From NCBI GenBank assembly GCA_035642125.1, contig DASQSZ010000208.1, positions 1 to 10,816 of the forward strand: DNA of 10,816 bases. The letters are read 5' to 3'. Origin of the DNA: CALAED01 sp937891035. GTDB lineage: Bacteria > Actinomycetota > Actinomycetes > Streptosporangiales > Streptosporangiaceae. How positions within the stretch are numbered: the stretch's first letter is position 1; every line of letters starts with the position of its first letter. The notes below the pieces were generated by a model. It had not been told where the DNA came from. It did no database searches and was given only the letters and a program-made list of their open reading frames with translations. A program made the translations under genes and the position numbers. This document shows, piece by piece, positions 1 to 7,157 of this stretch.

Positions 1-1
1 G

Positions 2-529
2 ACGCTGGGTCTCGTCAGCGGGCTGGCCCTGTCGTTCGGGCCGGTGCGGATCGGCGATGTCGCCTTCGACGTCGACACTTTGGTGGCCGCGTCGGCGATC
101 CTGGTGATCGGGTTCCAGGCGGTGCTATTCGCCCTGCTCACCAAGGTCTACGCGATGGAGGAGGGGTTCCTTCCACACGACCGGCGGGTGCAGAGGATCA
201 TCGACTGGTGGAGCCTGGAGCGCGGCATCGTCATCGGCGGCCTGCTCGCCCTCGCCGGTCTCGTCGGCGTCGTCCTGTCGATGGTCCACTGGCAGGTCAA
301 CAACTTCGGTGAGCTCGACCCACGGTACGCGCTGCGCCTCGTGGTGCCGTCGGCCACGGCGCTGGTCATCTCCTTTCAGATGATCTTGGCCTCGCTGTTC
401 TTGAGCATTCTCGGCATCCGACGCCGCTCGCACCCGCCGCAGGCCGACGCCGCCGAGGAGGCCGCCGGCGTCGTCGACGCCGCCGCCGAACAGGCCGCCG
501 CCGAACAGATCGCCGCCAAACGCGGGTAG
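2..529 (+). CDS. C-terminal part of a membrane glycosyltransferase (probable family 2), 5' truncated
   Basis: The reading frame is open from base 2, so the gene starts before the window; the GTG at 44 is an internal valine. About 175 residues are visible. They contain the end of one hydrophobic stretch (bases 2-40) and three further likely membrane helices at roughly 74-154, 224-286 and 338-418. A basic IRRRSH boundary and a soluble Ala/Glu-rich tail follow. The loop segment GFLPHDRRVQRIIDWWSLERG and the final helix resemble, from memory, the C-terminal membrane part of actinobacterial dolichol-phosphate-sugar-like family 2 glycosyltransferases. The catalytic domain is outside the window, so the transferred sugar and acceptor cannot be told. 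The tail is encoded by repetitive GCC-rich DNA and the stop codon lies in a tandem repeat. It is probably unrelated in function to metG, which has its own promoter. Confidence 0.65.
   Translation, partial: TLGLVSGLALSFGPVRIGDVAFDVDTLVAASAILVIGFQAVLFALLTKVYAMEEGFLPHDRRVQRIIDWWSLERGIVIGGLLALAGLVGVVLSMVHWQVNNFGELDPRYALRLVVPSATALVISFQMILASLFLSILGIRRRSHPPQADAAEEAAGVVDAAAEQAAAEQIAAKRG
482..508 (+). repeat. Short direct repeat in the glycosyltransferase tail
   Basis: GCCGCCGAACAG occurs at 482-493 and again at 497-508, a 15-base period that keeps the reading frame and encodes the repeated AAEQ in the Ala/Glu-rich C-terminus. It is probably a product of replication slippage in GC-rich low-complexity DNA. 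Confidence 0.7.
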
Positions 530-580
530 CCGAAACGCCGGGTAACCGAACGCGGGTAGCCAAGCTCGGGTAACCGCCCG
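523..580. repeat. Four imperfect tandem copies of a CGGGTARCC unit across the glycosyltransferase stop codon
   Basis: CGGGTAGCC or CGGGTAACC begins at 523, 539, 553 and 567, giving spacings of 16, 14 and 14 bases. G and A alternate at the variable position: TAG, TAA, TAG, TAA. The first unit supplies the glycosyltransferase stop (TAG at 527-529), and the others continue into the noncoding gap before metG. The role is unknown. It could be slippage, a protein-binding array, or remains of a longer C-terminus. No strong hairpin with a T-run is formed, so it is not a recognisable intrinsic terminator. Confidence 0.7.
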
Positions 581-661
581 TACCGCCGTCCGCCCGCAGG
601 TCACCGACGGGCATGTTCCGTGCGCGCGGAAATATGGCGCGAGCATGGGTGCCGCGCCCTC

Positions 662-667
662 TAGGCT
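662..667 (+). promoter_or_regulatory. -10 box for a leaderless metG transcript
   Basis: TAGGCT lies 6 bases before the metG ATG at 674. The TANNNT form and this distance would put the transcription start at or next to the A of ATG. No Shine-Dalgarno sequence sits at a usable distance (GGAG at 668-671 is only 2 bases from ATG), and no good -35 hexamer is seen. The rest of the 530-673 gap holds the tandem repeat and otherwise no gene I can support. Confidence 0.55.
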
Positions 668-673
668 GGAGCC

Positions 674-2497
674 ATGTCCTCGTCGCGCCGCCACATCCTC
701 ACCGCACCCGCCTGGCCGTACGCCAACGGTCCTCGGCACATCGGGCATGTCTCCGGGTTCGCCCTGCCCTGCGACATGTTCAGCCGTTACCAGCGGATGG
801 CGGGCAACGAGGTCCTGATGGTCAGCGGCACCGACGAGCACGGCACGCCGATCCAGGTGCAGGCCGACAAAGAGGGCGTGACCGCCCGCGGGCTCGCCGA
901 CCGCTACAACCGTGTGATCGCCGAAGACCTGCACCGGCTGGGGATGTCGTACGACCTGTTCACCCGGACGACGACGCGCAACCACTACGAGGTCGTGCAA
1001 GAGCTGTTCCTCGGCCTGCTCAAAAACGGCTATATCTTTCCCACGACCACGATGGGAGCGATCTCGCCGTCCACCGGGCGCACGCTGCCCGACCGCTACA
1101 TCGAGGGCACCTGCCCCATCTGCGGGTACGACGGCGCGCGCGGCGATCAATGCGAGAACTGCGGCAACCAGCTCGACCCGATCGACCTGATCAACCCCGT
1201 GTCCCGGATCAACGGCGAAAAGCCGAAGTTCGTCGAGACCGAGCACTTCATGCTCGACCTGCCCGCGTTCACCGAGACGCTGGGTTCCTACCTGCAGGCC
1301 AAGCAGGGCGAGTGGCGGCCCAACGTGCTCAAGTTCTCGCTGAACCTCCTCGGCGAGCTGCAGCCGCGCACGATCACCCGGGACCTCGACTGGGGCGTGC
1401 CGATCCCGCTCGACGAGTGGCGCGATCAGGCCAACAAGCGCATCTATGTGTGGTTCGACGCGGTCATCGGCTATTTGAGCGCGTCGATCGAGTGGGCGAA
1501 GCGCTCCGGCGACCCAAACGCCTGGCGCGCCTGGTGGCAAAACGACGCCGCCGACTCCTACTACTTCATGGGCAAAGACAACATCGTCTTCCACAGCGTG
1601 ATCTGGCCCGCGATCCTGTCCGGCTACAGCGGGCGGGGTGCCCGGAACGGCGCCTCGGGCCCGCTCGGCGCGCTCGGTCTGCCCACCGAAATCGTGTCGA
1701 GCGAATACCTGACGATGGAGGGCCGCAAGTTCTCCTCCTCCCGGCAGGTCGTCATCTACGTACGCGACTTCCTTGACCGCTATGACGTCGACGCGCTGCG
1801 CTACTACGTGGCGGTGGCCGGCCCGGAAAACCAGGACACCGACTTCACCTGGGCCGAGTTCGTCCGGCGCAACAACGACGAGCTGGTCGCGGCCTGGGGC
1901 AACCTGGTCAACCGGTCCCTCTCCTTCGCCGCCAAGAACATCGGTGCGATCCCGCCCGCCGGCGAGCTGACCGACGTCGACCGCGCCGTACTCGACGGCT
2001 CGCGCAAGGCGTTCGCCGCGGTCGGGGCCGAGCTGGAGCGGTCGCGCTTCAAGAACGCCGCGCACGAGGCGCTGCGCACCGTCGCCGAGGCCAACAAGTA
2101 TCTGTCCGACCAGGCCCCCTGGAAGCTGCGCGATTCCGACCCCGAGCGGATGAAGACCATCCTGCACGTGGCGTTGCAGCTCGTCGATGACGCCAAGTCG
2201 CTGCTGACGCCGTTCCTGCCGAGCTCTTCCCAGAAGGTGTACGACATGCTCGGCGGCACCGGGGTGTGGAGCGGCATGCCGCGCCTTGAGACGGTCTCCG
2301 AGCCGGGGGGCGCCGACTACCCCGTGCTGACCGGTTCGTATGACACCGAGGCCCGGTGGGAGTCGCGGCCGATCAAGGTCGGCACCCCGCTGGCCCCGCC
2401 CAAGCCGCTGTTCGCCAAGCTCGACACCTCCGTGATCGATGAGGAGCTGGCACGTCTTGAGGCGATCTCCGGGGACCCCGCCAAGGGCACTACTTGA
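674..2497 (+). CDS. metG: Methionyl-tRNA synthetase
   Basis: This is a class I aminoacyl-tRNA synthetase that charges tRNA-Met with methionine in the cytoplasm; it is essential for initiation and elongation. The 607-residue protein shows the HIGH motif exactly at residues 22-25 and a KMSKS-type loop as KFSSS at 352-356. A zinc knuckle with C147, C150, C160 and C163 (CPIC...CENC) lies between them. DEHGTP near residue 56 and VWFDAVIGY near residue 260 fit the methionine-binding catalytic core. An anticodon-binding helical domain follows (WGNLVNRSL, then KYLSDQAPWKL). No C-terminal tRNA-binding OB-fold like that of the E. coli enzyme is evident; the end is a short linker-like tail. The ATG at 674 is chosen because MSSSRRHILTAPAWPYANG is a standard N-terminus and a -10 box sits directly upstream, implying leaderless translation. 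Confidence 0.97.
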   Translation: MSSSRRHILTAPAWPYANGPRHIGHVSGFALPCDMFSRYQRMAGNEVLMVSGTDEHGTPIQVQADKEGVTARGLADRYNRVIAEDLHRLGMSYDLFTRTTTRNHYEVVQELFLGLLKNGYIFPTTTMGAISPSTGRTLPDRYIEGTCPICGYDGARGDQCENCGNQLDPIDLINPVSRINGEKPKFVETEHFMLDLPAFTETLGSYLQAKQGEWRPNVLKFSLNLLGELQPRTITRDLDWGVPIPLDEWRDQANKRIYVWFDAVIGYLSASIEWAKRSGDPNAWRAWWQNDAADSYYFMGKDNIVFHSVIWPAILSGYSGRGARNGASGPLGALGLPTEIVSSEYLTMEGRKFSSSRQVVIYVRDFLDRYDVDALRYYVAVAGPENQDTDFTWAEFVRRNNDELVAAWGNLVNRSLSFAAKNIGAIPPAGELTDVDRAVLDGSRKAFAAVGAELERSRFKNAAHEALRTVAEANKYLSDQAPWKLRDSDPERMKTILHVALQLVDDAKSLLTPFLPSSSQKVYDMLGGTGVWSGMPRLETVSEPGGADYPVLTGSYDTEARWESRPIKVGTPLAPPKPLFAKLDTSVIDEELARLEAISGDPAKGTT

Positions 2498-2618
2498 GCG
2501 GTCAAGGGGGCGATTGTGCTGGTAAACCGGGCATGATCGGCACATTGGTGGAAAGATCCAAACACAGCACGTCCGTGGCCGTACTCGGCAGGCCGCGGCG
2601 CGACCGGCGGAGCGTTCC
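2498..2618. other. metG-tatD intergenic gap, probable tatD promoter region
   Basis: This gap of 121 bases has no gene. Its middle (about 2511-2576) is clearly richer in A and T than the flanking DNA, which suggests a promoter. I could not fix a convincing -35/-10 pair: CATGAT at 2532-2537 is a possible -10, but its nearest -35-like TTGTGC at 2514-2519 is only 12 bases away. No hairpin with a T-run for metG termination is visible. Confidence 0.35.
2606..2612 (+). promoter_or_regulatory. Ribosome binding site of tatD
   Basis: GGCGGAG ends 6 bases before the ATG at 2619. It fixes that ATG as the start and contrasts with the leaderless starts of metG and ispE. Confidence 0.7.
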
Positions 2619-3449
2619 ATGACCAGTTCGCGGGGTATCGACGGTTCCCGGGGCTCGAGCTTCCCGCCGCTGCCGGAGCGGCTGCCGGTCGAGGTCTTCG
2701 ACAGCCACTGCCACCTCGATCTGCTCGATGTGCCGGTGCCGCGGGCGCTGGCGGCGGCGCACGCGGTCGGCGTCCGGCGGGTGCTCACCATCGGCGTCGA
2801 TCTGTCCTCCTCGTCGTGGTCCGCCGAGGCCGCCCGTGAGCACGGCGACGTGTACGCGGGGGTGGCCATGCACCCCAACGAGACGACCGGCATCACCGAC
2901 GACGTGCTCAGGGACATCGCGGTGATGGCCGAGCTGCCGCAGGTACGGGCGGTCGGCGAGACCGGGCTTGACTACTACCGCGACTGGGCGCCCCTCGAGG
3001 ACCAGCAGCGATCGTTCCGCGCGCACATTGAGATCGCCAAGAGCACCGGCAAGACGCTGGTGATCCACGACCGGGAGGCGCACGACGACGTGCTGCGCAT
3101 CCTGGCGGAGGAGGGCGCGCCGGACAAGGTCGTCTTCCACTGCTTTTCCGGCGACGCCACGATGGCCAAGGAGTGCGCGGCCAAGGGCTATGTCATGAGC
3201 TTCGCCGGCAACGTGACGTTCAAGAACGCGGCCTCGCTCCGGGAGGCCCTGAGAGTCGCACCGCTGGAGCTGGTGCTGGTCGAGACCGACGCGCCGTTCC
3301 TCACCCCGATGCCGCACCGCGGCAAGCCCAACGCCTCGTACCTGATCCCGCTCACCGTGCGCAGCATGGCCGAGGTGAAGCAGGTGGACGTGGCCGAGAT
3401 GTGCGCCGCGATCGCCGCCACCGGGGAGCGCCTTTTTGGGCCCTGGTGA
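2619..3449 (+). CDS. tatD: TatD family metal-dependent deoxyribonuclease/hydrolase
   Basis: TatD proteins are TIM-barrel metal-dependent hydrolases, with 3'-5' exonuclease activity shown for the E. coli protein and roles proposed in DNA repair and quality control; the exact substrate here is inferred. All metal ligands are visible: H30 and H32 in DSHCHLD, E114 in VGETGLDYYRD, H150 in VIHDREAHDD, H174 in VVFHCFSGD and D224 in VETDAPFLTP. The length of 276 residues is normal, with about 25 extra N-terminal residues before the first strand. The ATG at 2619 has a good Shine-Dalgarno sequence. The stop codon lies 14 bases inside the chosen rsmA start, so the two are probably co-transcribed and translationally coupled. 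In many actinobacteria tatD is followed by rpfB and then ksgA; here nothing lies between. Confidence 0.95.
   Translation: MTSSRGIDGSRGSSFPPLPERLPVEVFDSHCHLDLLDVPVPRALAAAHAVGVRRVLTIGVDLSSSSWSAEAAREHGDVYAGVAMHPNETTGITDDVLRDIAVMAELPQVRAVGETGLDYYRDWAPLEDQQRSFRAHIEIAKSTGKTLVIHDREAHDDVLRILAEEGAPDKVVFHCFSGDATMAKECAAKGYVMSFAGNVTFKNAASLREALRVAPLELVLVETDAPFLTPMPHRGKPNASYLIPLTVRSMAEVKQVDVAEMCAAIAATGERLFGPW
3423..3428 (+). promoter_or_regulatory. Ribosome binding site deciding the rsmA start
   Basis: GGGGAG inside the tatD 3' end is 7 bases before the TTG at 3436. The next in-frame start candidate, GTG at 3454, has no such site at a usable distance, so the TTG is preferred. Confidence 0.5.
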
Positions 3450-4308
3450 TCGGGTGGCCCGGGCGCCGTCGCTGCTTGGGCCCGCCGACGTACGGGACTT
3501 GGCCCGGCGTCTCGGGATCCGGCCGACCAAGACCCTGGGGCAGAACTTCGTCATCGACGCGAACACCGTACGCCGGATCGTCCGAGCCGCGGCGCCGGCG
3601 CCCGACGATGTCGTGGTCGAGGTGGGGCCGGGGCTCGGGTCGCTGACCCTCGCGCTGTTGCCGGCCGTACGCAGGCTGGTGGCCATCGAGATCGACCCGC
3701 TCCTGGCCGGGGCGCTGCCGCGCACGGTGGCCGAGCGCGCGCCGGGCCTGGCCGAGCGACTCGAGGTCGTCCAGGCCGACGCGCTGCGCCTCGACTCGGT
3801 GCCGGGACCGCCGCCGACCGCCTTGGTCGCCAACCTGCCCTACAACGTCGCGGTCCCCGTGGTGTTGCATCTGCTCGCGCTGCTGCCGTCACTGCGGCAT
3901 GGGCTGATCATGGTGCAGGCTGAGGTGGCCGATCGGCTCAGCGCACGGCCCGGCGGCAAGATTTACGGGGTGCCCTCGGTGAAGATGGCCTGGTACGCCG
4001 ACGCCCGCCGCGCGGGTGCGGTTGGCCGTTCGGTGTTTTGGCCGGCGCCCAATGTGGACTCGGGTCTGGTGGCGTTCACCCGGCGCGACCCGCCGGCGAC
4101 GGCCGCCACCCGTGAGGAGGTGTTCGCGGTCGTCGACGCGGCGTTCGCGCAGCGACGCAAGACCCTGCGCGCCGCGCTGGCGAGTTGGGCCGGCTCGGCG
4201 GCCGCCGCCGAGCGCGCCCTGCGGGGGGCCGGTGTCGATCCAGCGGCCCGCGGCGAGTCCCTGGATGTCGCCGCCTTCGCCCGGGTCGCCGCCCACCGCC
4301 GGCCGTGA
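3436..4308 (+). CDS. rsmA: 16S rRNA (adenine1518-N6/adenine1519-N6)-dimethyltransferase
   Basis: RsmA (KsgA) uses S-adenosylmethionine to dimethylate the two adjacent adenines of the 3'-terminal helix of 16S rRNA during small-subunit assembly. Numbered from the TTG start, the 290-residue protein has the N-terminal LGQNFVID (34-41) and SAM motif I VEVGPGLGS (61-69). The ribose-binding acidic residue is E85 in IEID, and D115 follows in QAD. The catalytic NLPY tetrad is at 133-136. The family signature FWPAPNVDSGLV and the C-terminal FAQRRKTLR helix are also present. The TTG at 3436 is preferred for its Shine-Dalgarno sequence; GTG at 3454, six residues in and just after the tatD stop, is the alternative. 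Both give a normal N-terminus before LLGPADVRDLA. In related genomes ispE usually follows; here a kinase gene on the other strand converges on it with a 28-base gap. Confidence 0.96.
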   Translation: MGPGDRVARAPSLLGPADVRDLARRLGIRPTKTLGQNFVIDANTVRRIVRAAAPAPDDVVVEVGPGLGSLTLALLPAVRRLVAIEIDPLLAGALPRTVAERAPGLAERLEVVQADALRLDSVPGPPPTALVANLPYNVAVPVVLHLLALLPSLRHGLIMVQAEVADRLSARPGGKIYGVPSVKMAWYADARRAGAVGRSVFWPAPNVDSGLVAFTRRDPPATAATREEVFAVVDAAFAQRRKTLRAALASWAGSAAAAERALRGAGVDPAARGESLDVAAFARVAAHRRP

Positions 4309-4325
4309 TGATCATGCGTTCGTTT

Positions 4326-4349
4326 GCCGGCGGGGATCAGGACGCCGGT
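4326..4349. terminator. Weak hairpin at the rsmA/kinase convergence
   Basis: CCGGCG at 4327-4332 pairs with CGCCGG at 4343-4348, and a G-T wobble closes the stem, around a 10-base loop. It overlaps the kinase stop codon and lies just past the rsmA stop, the right place for a bidirectional terminator. No T-run follows on either strand, and such GC-rich stems are common by chance here. Confidence 0.3.
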
Positions 4350-6073
4350 ATCCGGACACCGTTGCTTGTGCTGTCGTCGTGCAACACGACCGAGGTCGGC
4401 TGGAACCCGCGCGACACGTCGAAGAGCACCACGCCGGAGAACGTCGTGCCGGGGGAGAGCAGTTGCGGCGCCACCCGGTTGTGCGCTCGTGCGCCGCCAC
4501 GCAGCAAGATCGCGCCTGGGTGGTCGTCGTCATTGGCGTCGCGCAGCTCCTGATAGCCGGGCGCGAGCGTGCGCCGCTTCGCCCCGGTGTTCGTCACCGT
4601 GAACGGGACCTGGCACAGCTTGCCCTTGCTCGGGGTGATCCCGGCGATCCGCGCCGCCGCGCCGCATTTGGCGGGCCCTCGCATGACGAAAGTGAACTGA
4701 CCGTCCTTGGCGGGCCGGCCGAGTTCGCCTTCGTTGGGCTGGGTCAGATAAACGAGGAGCACCAGCGCGGCCAAGACGGCCACGAACAGGCCAACGCCGG
4801 TGAACAGGCAGCCGAGCCAGCCGCGCCGCCGCGGCGGCCGCGTGCCCGGCGCCGCCCGCCCGGCGGGGTAGGACGGCTGCGGCGGCGTGGGAGACGAGCT
4901 CATCGGATGGGCGCCGAGCGCGCCCGGCGCCGGCCCTGGCGGCGGGTACGCCGCGCCGGGGTGATGGTAGGCGCCGTCGCCTGCCACCGGCCCGCCCGGC
5001 GCCGGCCCGCCCGGCGCCGTCGCGTACGGCTGCGCGGAATATGACTGGTGCCCGTACGGATGTGCCGCGTACGGCTGGGGGGCGATCGGCGCCGCCGAGC
5101 CGGGTGACGTGCGGGCGGGCGGCGGCGGCAACATCGGCGGCTGGGCCCGCCACGTCCGGCTGATCTCCAGGTCCGCGACCGCCTCGGCGTCCGGCGGCGG
5201 CCCGCCGGGCTCGCCGGCGTCCGGTGCCGGGGTCCCGCCGACCAGGGCGAGCAGTAGCCGCTGTGCCGATGGCCGGCGGCCGGGGTCGGCGGCCAGCGCC
5301 CGCAGCACGGTCGCGCGCAACGACTCGGGCAGGCCGTCCACGTCGGGCTCGCCATGCTCCGCTCGGGCCGCCAGGGCGACGACGGGCCCGGTCCCGTACG
5401 GGCGTCGCCCGGTGCCGGCGAAGGCAACCAGCATGCCCCACGCGAAGATGTCGACGGCCGTGCTGATCTCTCCTCGCAGCACCTGTTCAGGCGCCATCCA
5501 GCCGGGACTGCCTACCACGACGCCGGCCTTCGTGTGCTGGGCGGTCGCGTCGGCGGCGCGCGCGATGCCGAAGTCGATGACCCTGGGTCCGGACACCGAC
5601 AGCAGGACGTTCGCCGGCTTGAGATCACGGTGCACCAGCCCGGCCGCGTGGATCGCGGTCAGCGCCGCCGCGACCCCCACGGCCACGCCATGCAGCGTGG
5701 CGGCGGGCAGCGCGCCCTCGGTCTCGATGTACTCGTCAAGCGGCCTGCCGTCGACGTACTCCGTGACGAGATAGGGCCGGCCGTCCTCCTCGCCGTGTTC
5801 GAGGACCTGCGCGGTGCAAAACGACGCCACCCGCTGGGCGTTGCGCACCTCGTCCCTGAACCGCGCCCGAAAGCTCGGGTCCGCCGCGAGCTCGAGGCGG
5901 ATCACCTTGATCGCGACGAGCCGCCCCCGCCCGTCCCGGCCGAGATGGACGGTGCCCATGCCGCCCTCGCCCAGCCGGCCGATCACTTCGTACGACCCGA
6001 TGCGAGGCGGATCGCCCGGTGCCGGCGGCGCGGCTCCATGGCCCGCGCCGGTCCACCCAGTCTGCTCCCGCAC
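4337..6073 (-). CDS. Transmembrane serine/threonine protein kinase with DUF4352-like sensor domain
   Basis: This is a Hanks-type (Pkn) Ser/Thr kinase of 578 residues. The cytoplasmic kinase domain spans about residues 28-280. It has the glycine loop GEGGMG (35-40), ATP-anchoring K56, the catalytic loop HRDLKPAN with D150 and N155, DFG at 167-169, and APE at 194-196; the activation loop carries T177 and T181. A Pro/Gly/Ala/Tyr-rich linker (about 280-415, with QPYA, HPYG and QSYS units) leads to basic RPPRRR, one membrane helix (about 419-443) and an extracellular domain. That domain has TVTNTG, a late VVLFDV, SVVLHDD and two cysteines (C470, C487), which resembles DUF4352. All catalytic residues are present, so it should be active. 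The GTG start at 6073 has a weak GGTGGGGG ribosome site 4 bases upstream. The gene is divergent from ispE and convergent with rsmA. Its signal and substrates cannot be told from sequence. Confidence 0.93.
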   Translation of the reverse strand: MREQTGWTGAGHGAAPPAPGDPPRIGSYEVIGRLGEGGMGTVHLGRDGRGRLVAIKVIRLELAADPSFRARFRDEVRNAQRVASFCTAQVLEHGEEDGRPYLVTEYVDGRPLDEYIETEGALPAATLHGVAVGVAAALTAIHAAGLVHRDLKPANVLLSVSGPRVIDFGIARAADATAQHTKAGVVVGSPGWMAPEQVLRGEISTAVDIFAWGMLVAFAGTGRRPYGTGPVVALAARAEHGEPDVDGLPESLRATVLRALAADPGRRPSAQRLLLALVGGTPAPDAGEPGGPPPDAEAVADLEISRTWRAQPPMLPPPPARTSPGSAAPIAPQPYAAHPYGHQSYSAQPYATAPGGPAPGGPVAGDGAYHHPGAAYPPPGPAPGALGAHPMSSSPTPPQPSYPAGRAAPGTRPPRRRGWLGCLFTGVGLFVAVLAALVLLVYLTQPNEGELGRPAKDGQFTFVMRGPAKCGAAARIAGITPSKGKLCQVPFTVTNTGAKRRTLAPGYQELRDANDDDHPGAILLRGGARAHNRVAPQLLSPGTTFSGVVLFDVSRGFQPTSVVLHDDSTSNGVRIPAS

Positions 6074-6112
6074 CGAGCCCCCACCTGGTCGCTTTGTCGC
6101 CGAGTAGGAGCA

Positions 6113-6118
6113 ACCGTA
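6113..6118 (-). promoter_or_regulatory. Possible -10 box of the kinase gene
   Basis: On the minus strand TACGGT lies about 40 bases before the GTG at 6073. It would give a short 5' leader containing the GGTGGGGG ribosome site. It is a TANNNT match only, without a clear -35, so it is weak. Confidence 0.3.
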
Positions 6119-6159
6119 TCGAGCGGCCGCCCCGATGCGCCCCCGAGCGGCGGCTCCCG

Positions 6160-6165
6160 TACGCT
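6160..6165 (+). promoter_or_regulatory. -10 box for a leaderless ispE transcript
   Basis: TACGCT lies 8 bases before the GTG at 6174 and no Shine-Dalgarno sequence is usable between them. This fixes the ispE start at 6174 rather than the ATG at 6135, which lies upstream of this box. It also gives ispE a promoter independent of rsmA. Confidence 0.5.
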
Positions 6166-6173
6166 TTCGGAAC

Positions 6174-7085
6174 GTGACAGCCGTAACCGTACGCGTGCCA
6201 GCGAAGGTTAACCTCCAGCTCAGCGTGGGGCCGTTGCGCGACGATGGCTACCACGACCTGGTCAACGTCTTCCATGCCGTCTCGTTGTTCGACGAGGTGA
6301 CCGCGACCCCCGCGCCGCGGCTGAGCGTGGTCGTCGAGGCCGAATCCGGCCTTGACATCGACGCGGTGCCGGTCGGCCCGGACAATCTCGCCGCACGGGC
6401 GGCCGCCGCGCTGGCCGCGCACATCGGCGTCGAGCCCACCGTACAGATCGGCATCCACAAGGCGATCCCGGTCGCCGGGGGCATGGCGGGCGGCAGCGCC
6501 GACGCGGCGGGCGCGCTCATCGCCTGCAACGAGCTGTGGGACGCCGGGGTGGACGAGGCCACGCTGCTCGAACTGGCCGCCGACCTCGGCAGCGACGTGC
6601 CCTTCGCCCTGTTCGGCGGCACCGCGGTGGGGCTCGGCAGGGGCGAGCGGCTGTCGCCGGTGCTCACCCGTGGCCGCTTCGACTGGGTGTTCGCGCTCGC
6701 CGACGGCGGCCTGTCCACCGCCGCGGTCTACGGCGAATGCGACCGGCTGCGTGCCGCCGACGGCGGCCCGGTGCCGCCGCCGCAGGTGGCCGAGGGGCTG
6801 ATCGCGGCGCTGGCGGCCGGGAACGCCGAAACGCTCGGCAAGGAGCTTCGCAACGACCTGCAGCCGGCGGCGCTGACGCTGCGGTCATCGCTGCGTTCCA
6901 CGCTCGCCGCCGGCCGCGACTCCGGCGCGCTCGGCGCGCTGGTCTCGGGCTCCGGACCAACCTGTGCCTTCCTGGCCGCATCCGAGGACCACGCGCGGGA
7001 CCTGGCGACCGCCTTGTCCCAGCGGGCGGTGGCCAAGTCGGTGATCCAGGCCCATGGCCCCGTCCCCGGCGCGACGGTTCTGTAG
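6174..7085 (+). CDS. ispE: 4-diphosphocytidyl-2-C-methyl-D-erythritol kinase
   Basis: IspE is the GHMP-family kinase that phosphorylates CDP-methylerythritol with ATP in the MEP pathway to isoprenoid precursors. From GTG at 6174 the protein is 303 residues, a typical length. The N-terminal VRVPAKVNLQL places the catalytic lysine at K11. The glycine-rich ATP loop VAGGMAGGSADAAG lies at about 100-113. DLGSDVPF puts the catalytic aspartate at D141, the same position known from the E. coli enzyme. The late GHMP motif LVSGSGPTCAFLA is present. The start is chosen because the -10 box at 6160-6165 sits just upstream and the N-terminus fits the family. The gene is normally next to rsmA in actinobacteria; here the kinase gene separates them. 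An ABC-F gene follows, as is common. Confidence 0.96.
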   Translation: MTAVTVRVPAKVNLQLSVGPLRDDGYHDLVNVFHAVSLFDEVTATPAPRLSVVVEAESGLDIDAVPVGPDNLAARAAAALAAHIGVEPTVQIGIHKAIPVAGGMAGGSADAAGALIACNELWDAGVDEATLLELAADLGSDVPFALFGGTAVGLGRGERLSPVLTRGRFDWVFALADGGLSTAAVYGECDRLRAADGGPVPPPQVAEGLIAALAAGNAETLGKELRNDLQPAALTLRSSLRSTLAAGRDSGALGALVSGSGPTCAFLAASEDHARDLATALSQRAVAKSVIQAHGPVPGATVL

Positions 7086-7143
7086 GGCTGCCCGGAGTTT
7101 TCCACAGGTGTTTCCGGTGCCCGCGCCGCCCCTGCCCCGCGGG

Positions 7144-7149
7144 TAACCT
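7144..7149 (+). promoter_or_regulatory. Possible -10 box for the ABC-F leader ORF
   Basis: TAACCT lies 8 bases before the ATG at 7158, the same arrangement as the -10 boxes of metG and ispE. Transcription would begin at or beside that ATG rather than at the ABC-F start codon 35 bases further on. No -35 hexamer is clear. Confidence 0.4.
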
Positions 7150-7157
7150 CGGGGCCG

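Noticed and set aside
607..612. Possible hairpin GCCCGT (576-581) with ACGGGC (607-612) as a terminator of the glycosyltransferase gene
   Set aside because: The loop is 25 bases, several other pairings compete and there is no T-run; not distinguishable from chance in this composition.
613..1776. A 387-codon plus-strand frame starting just before metG
   Set aside because: It overlaps metG in another frame and its Arg/Pro/His-rich product matches nothing recognisable; it is a shadow of metG.
125..2917. A 930-codon open frame on the minus strand across the glycosyltransferase, metG and tatD
   Set aside because: It is antisense to well-identified genes. Its protein is low-complexity Arg/Gly/Val/Asp sequence without domains, as expected for a shadow frame in high-GC DNA.
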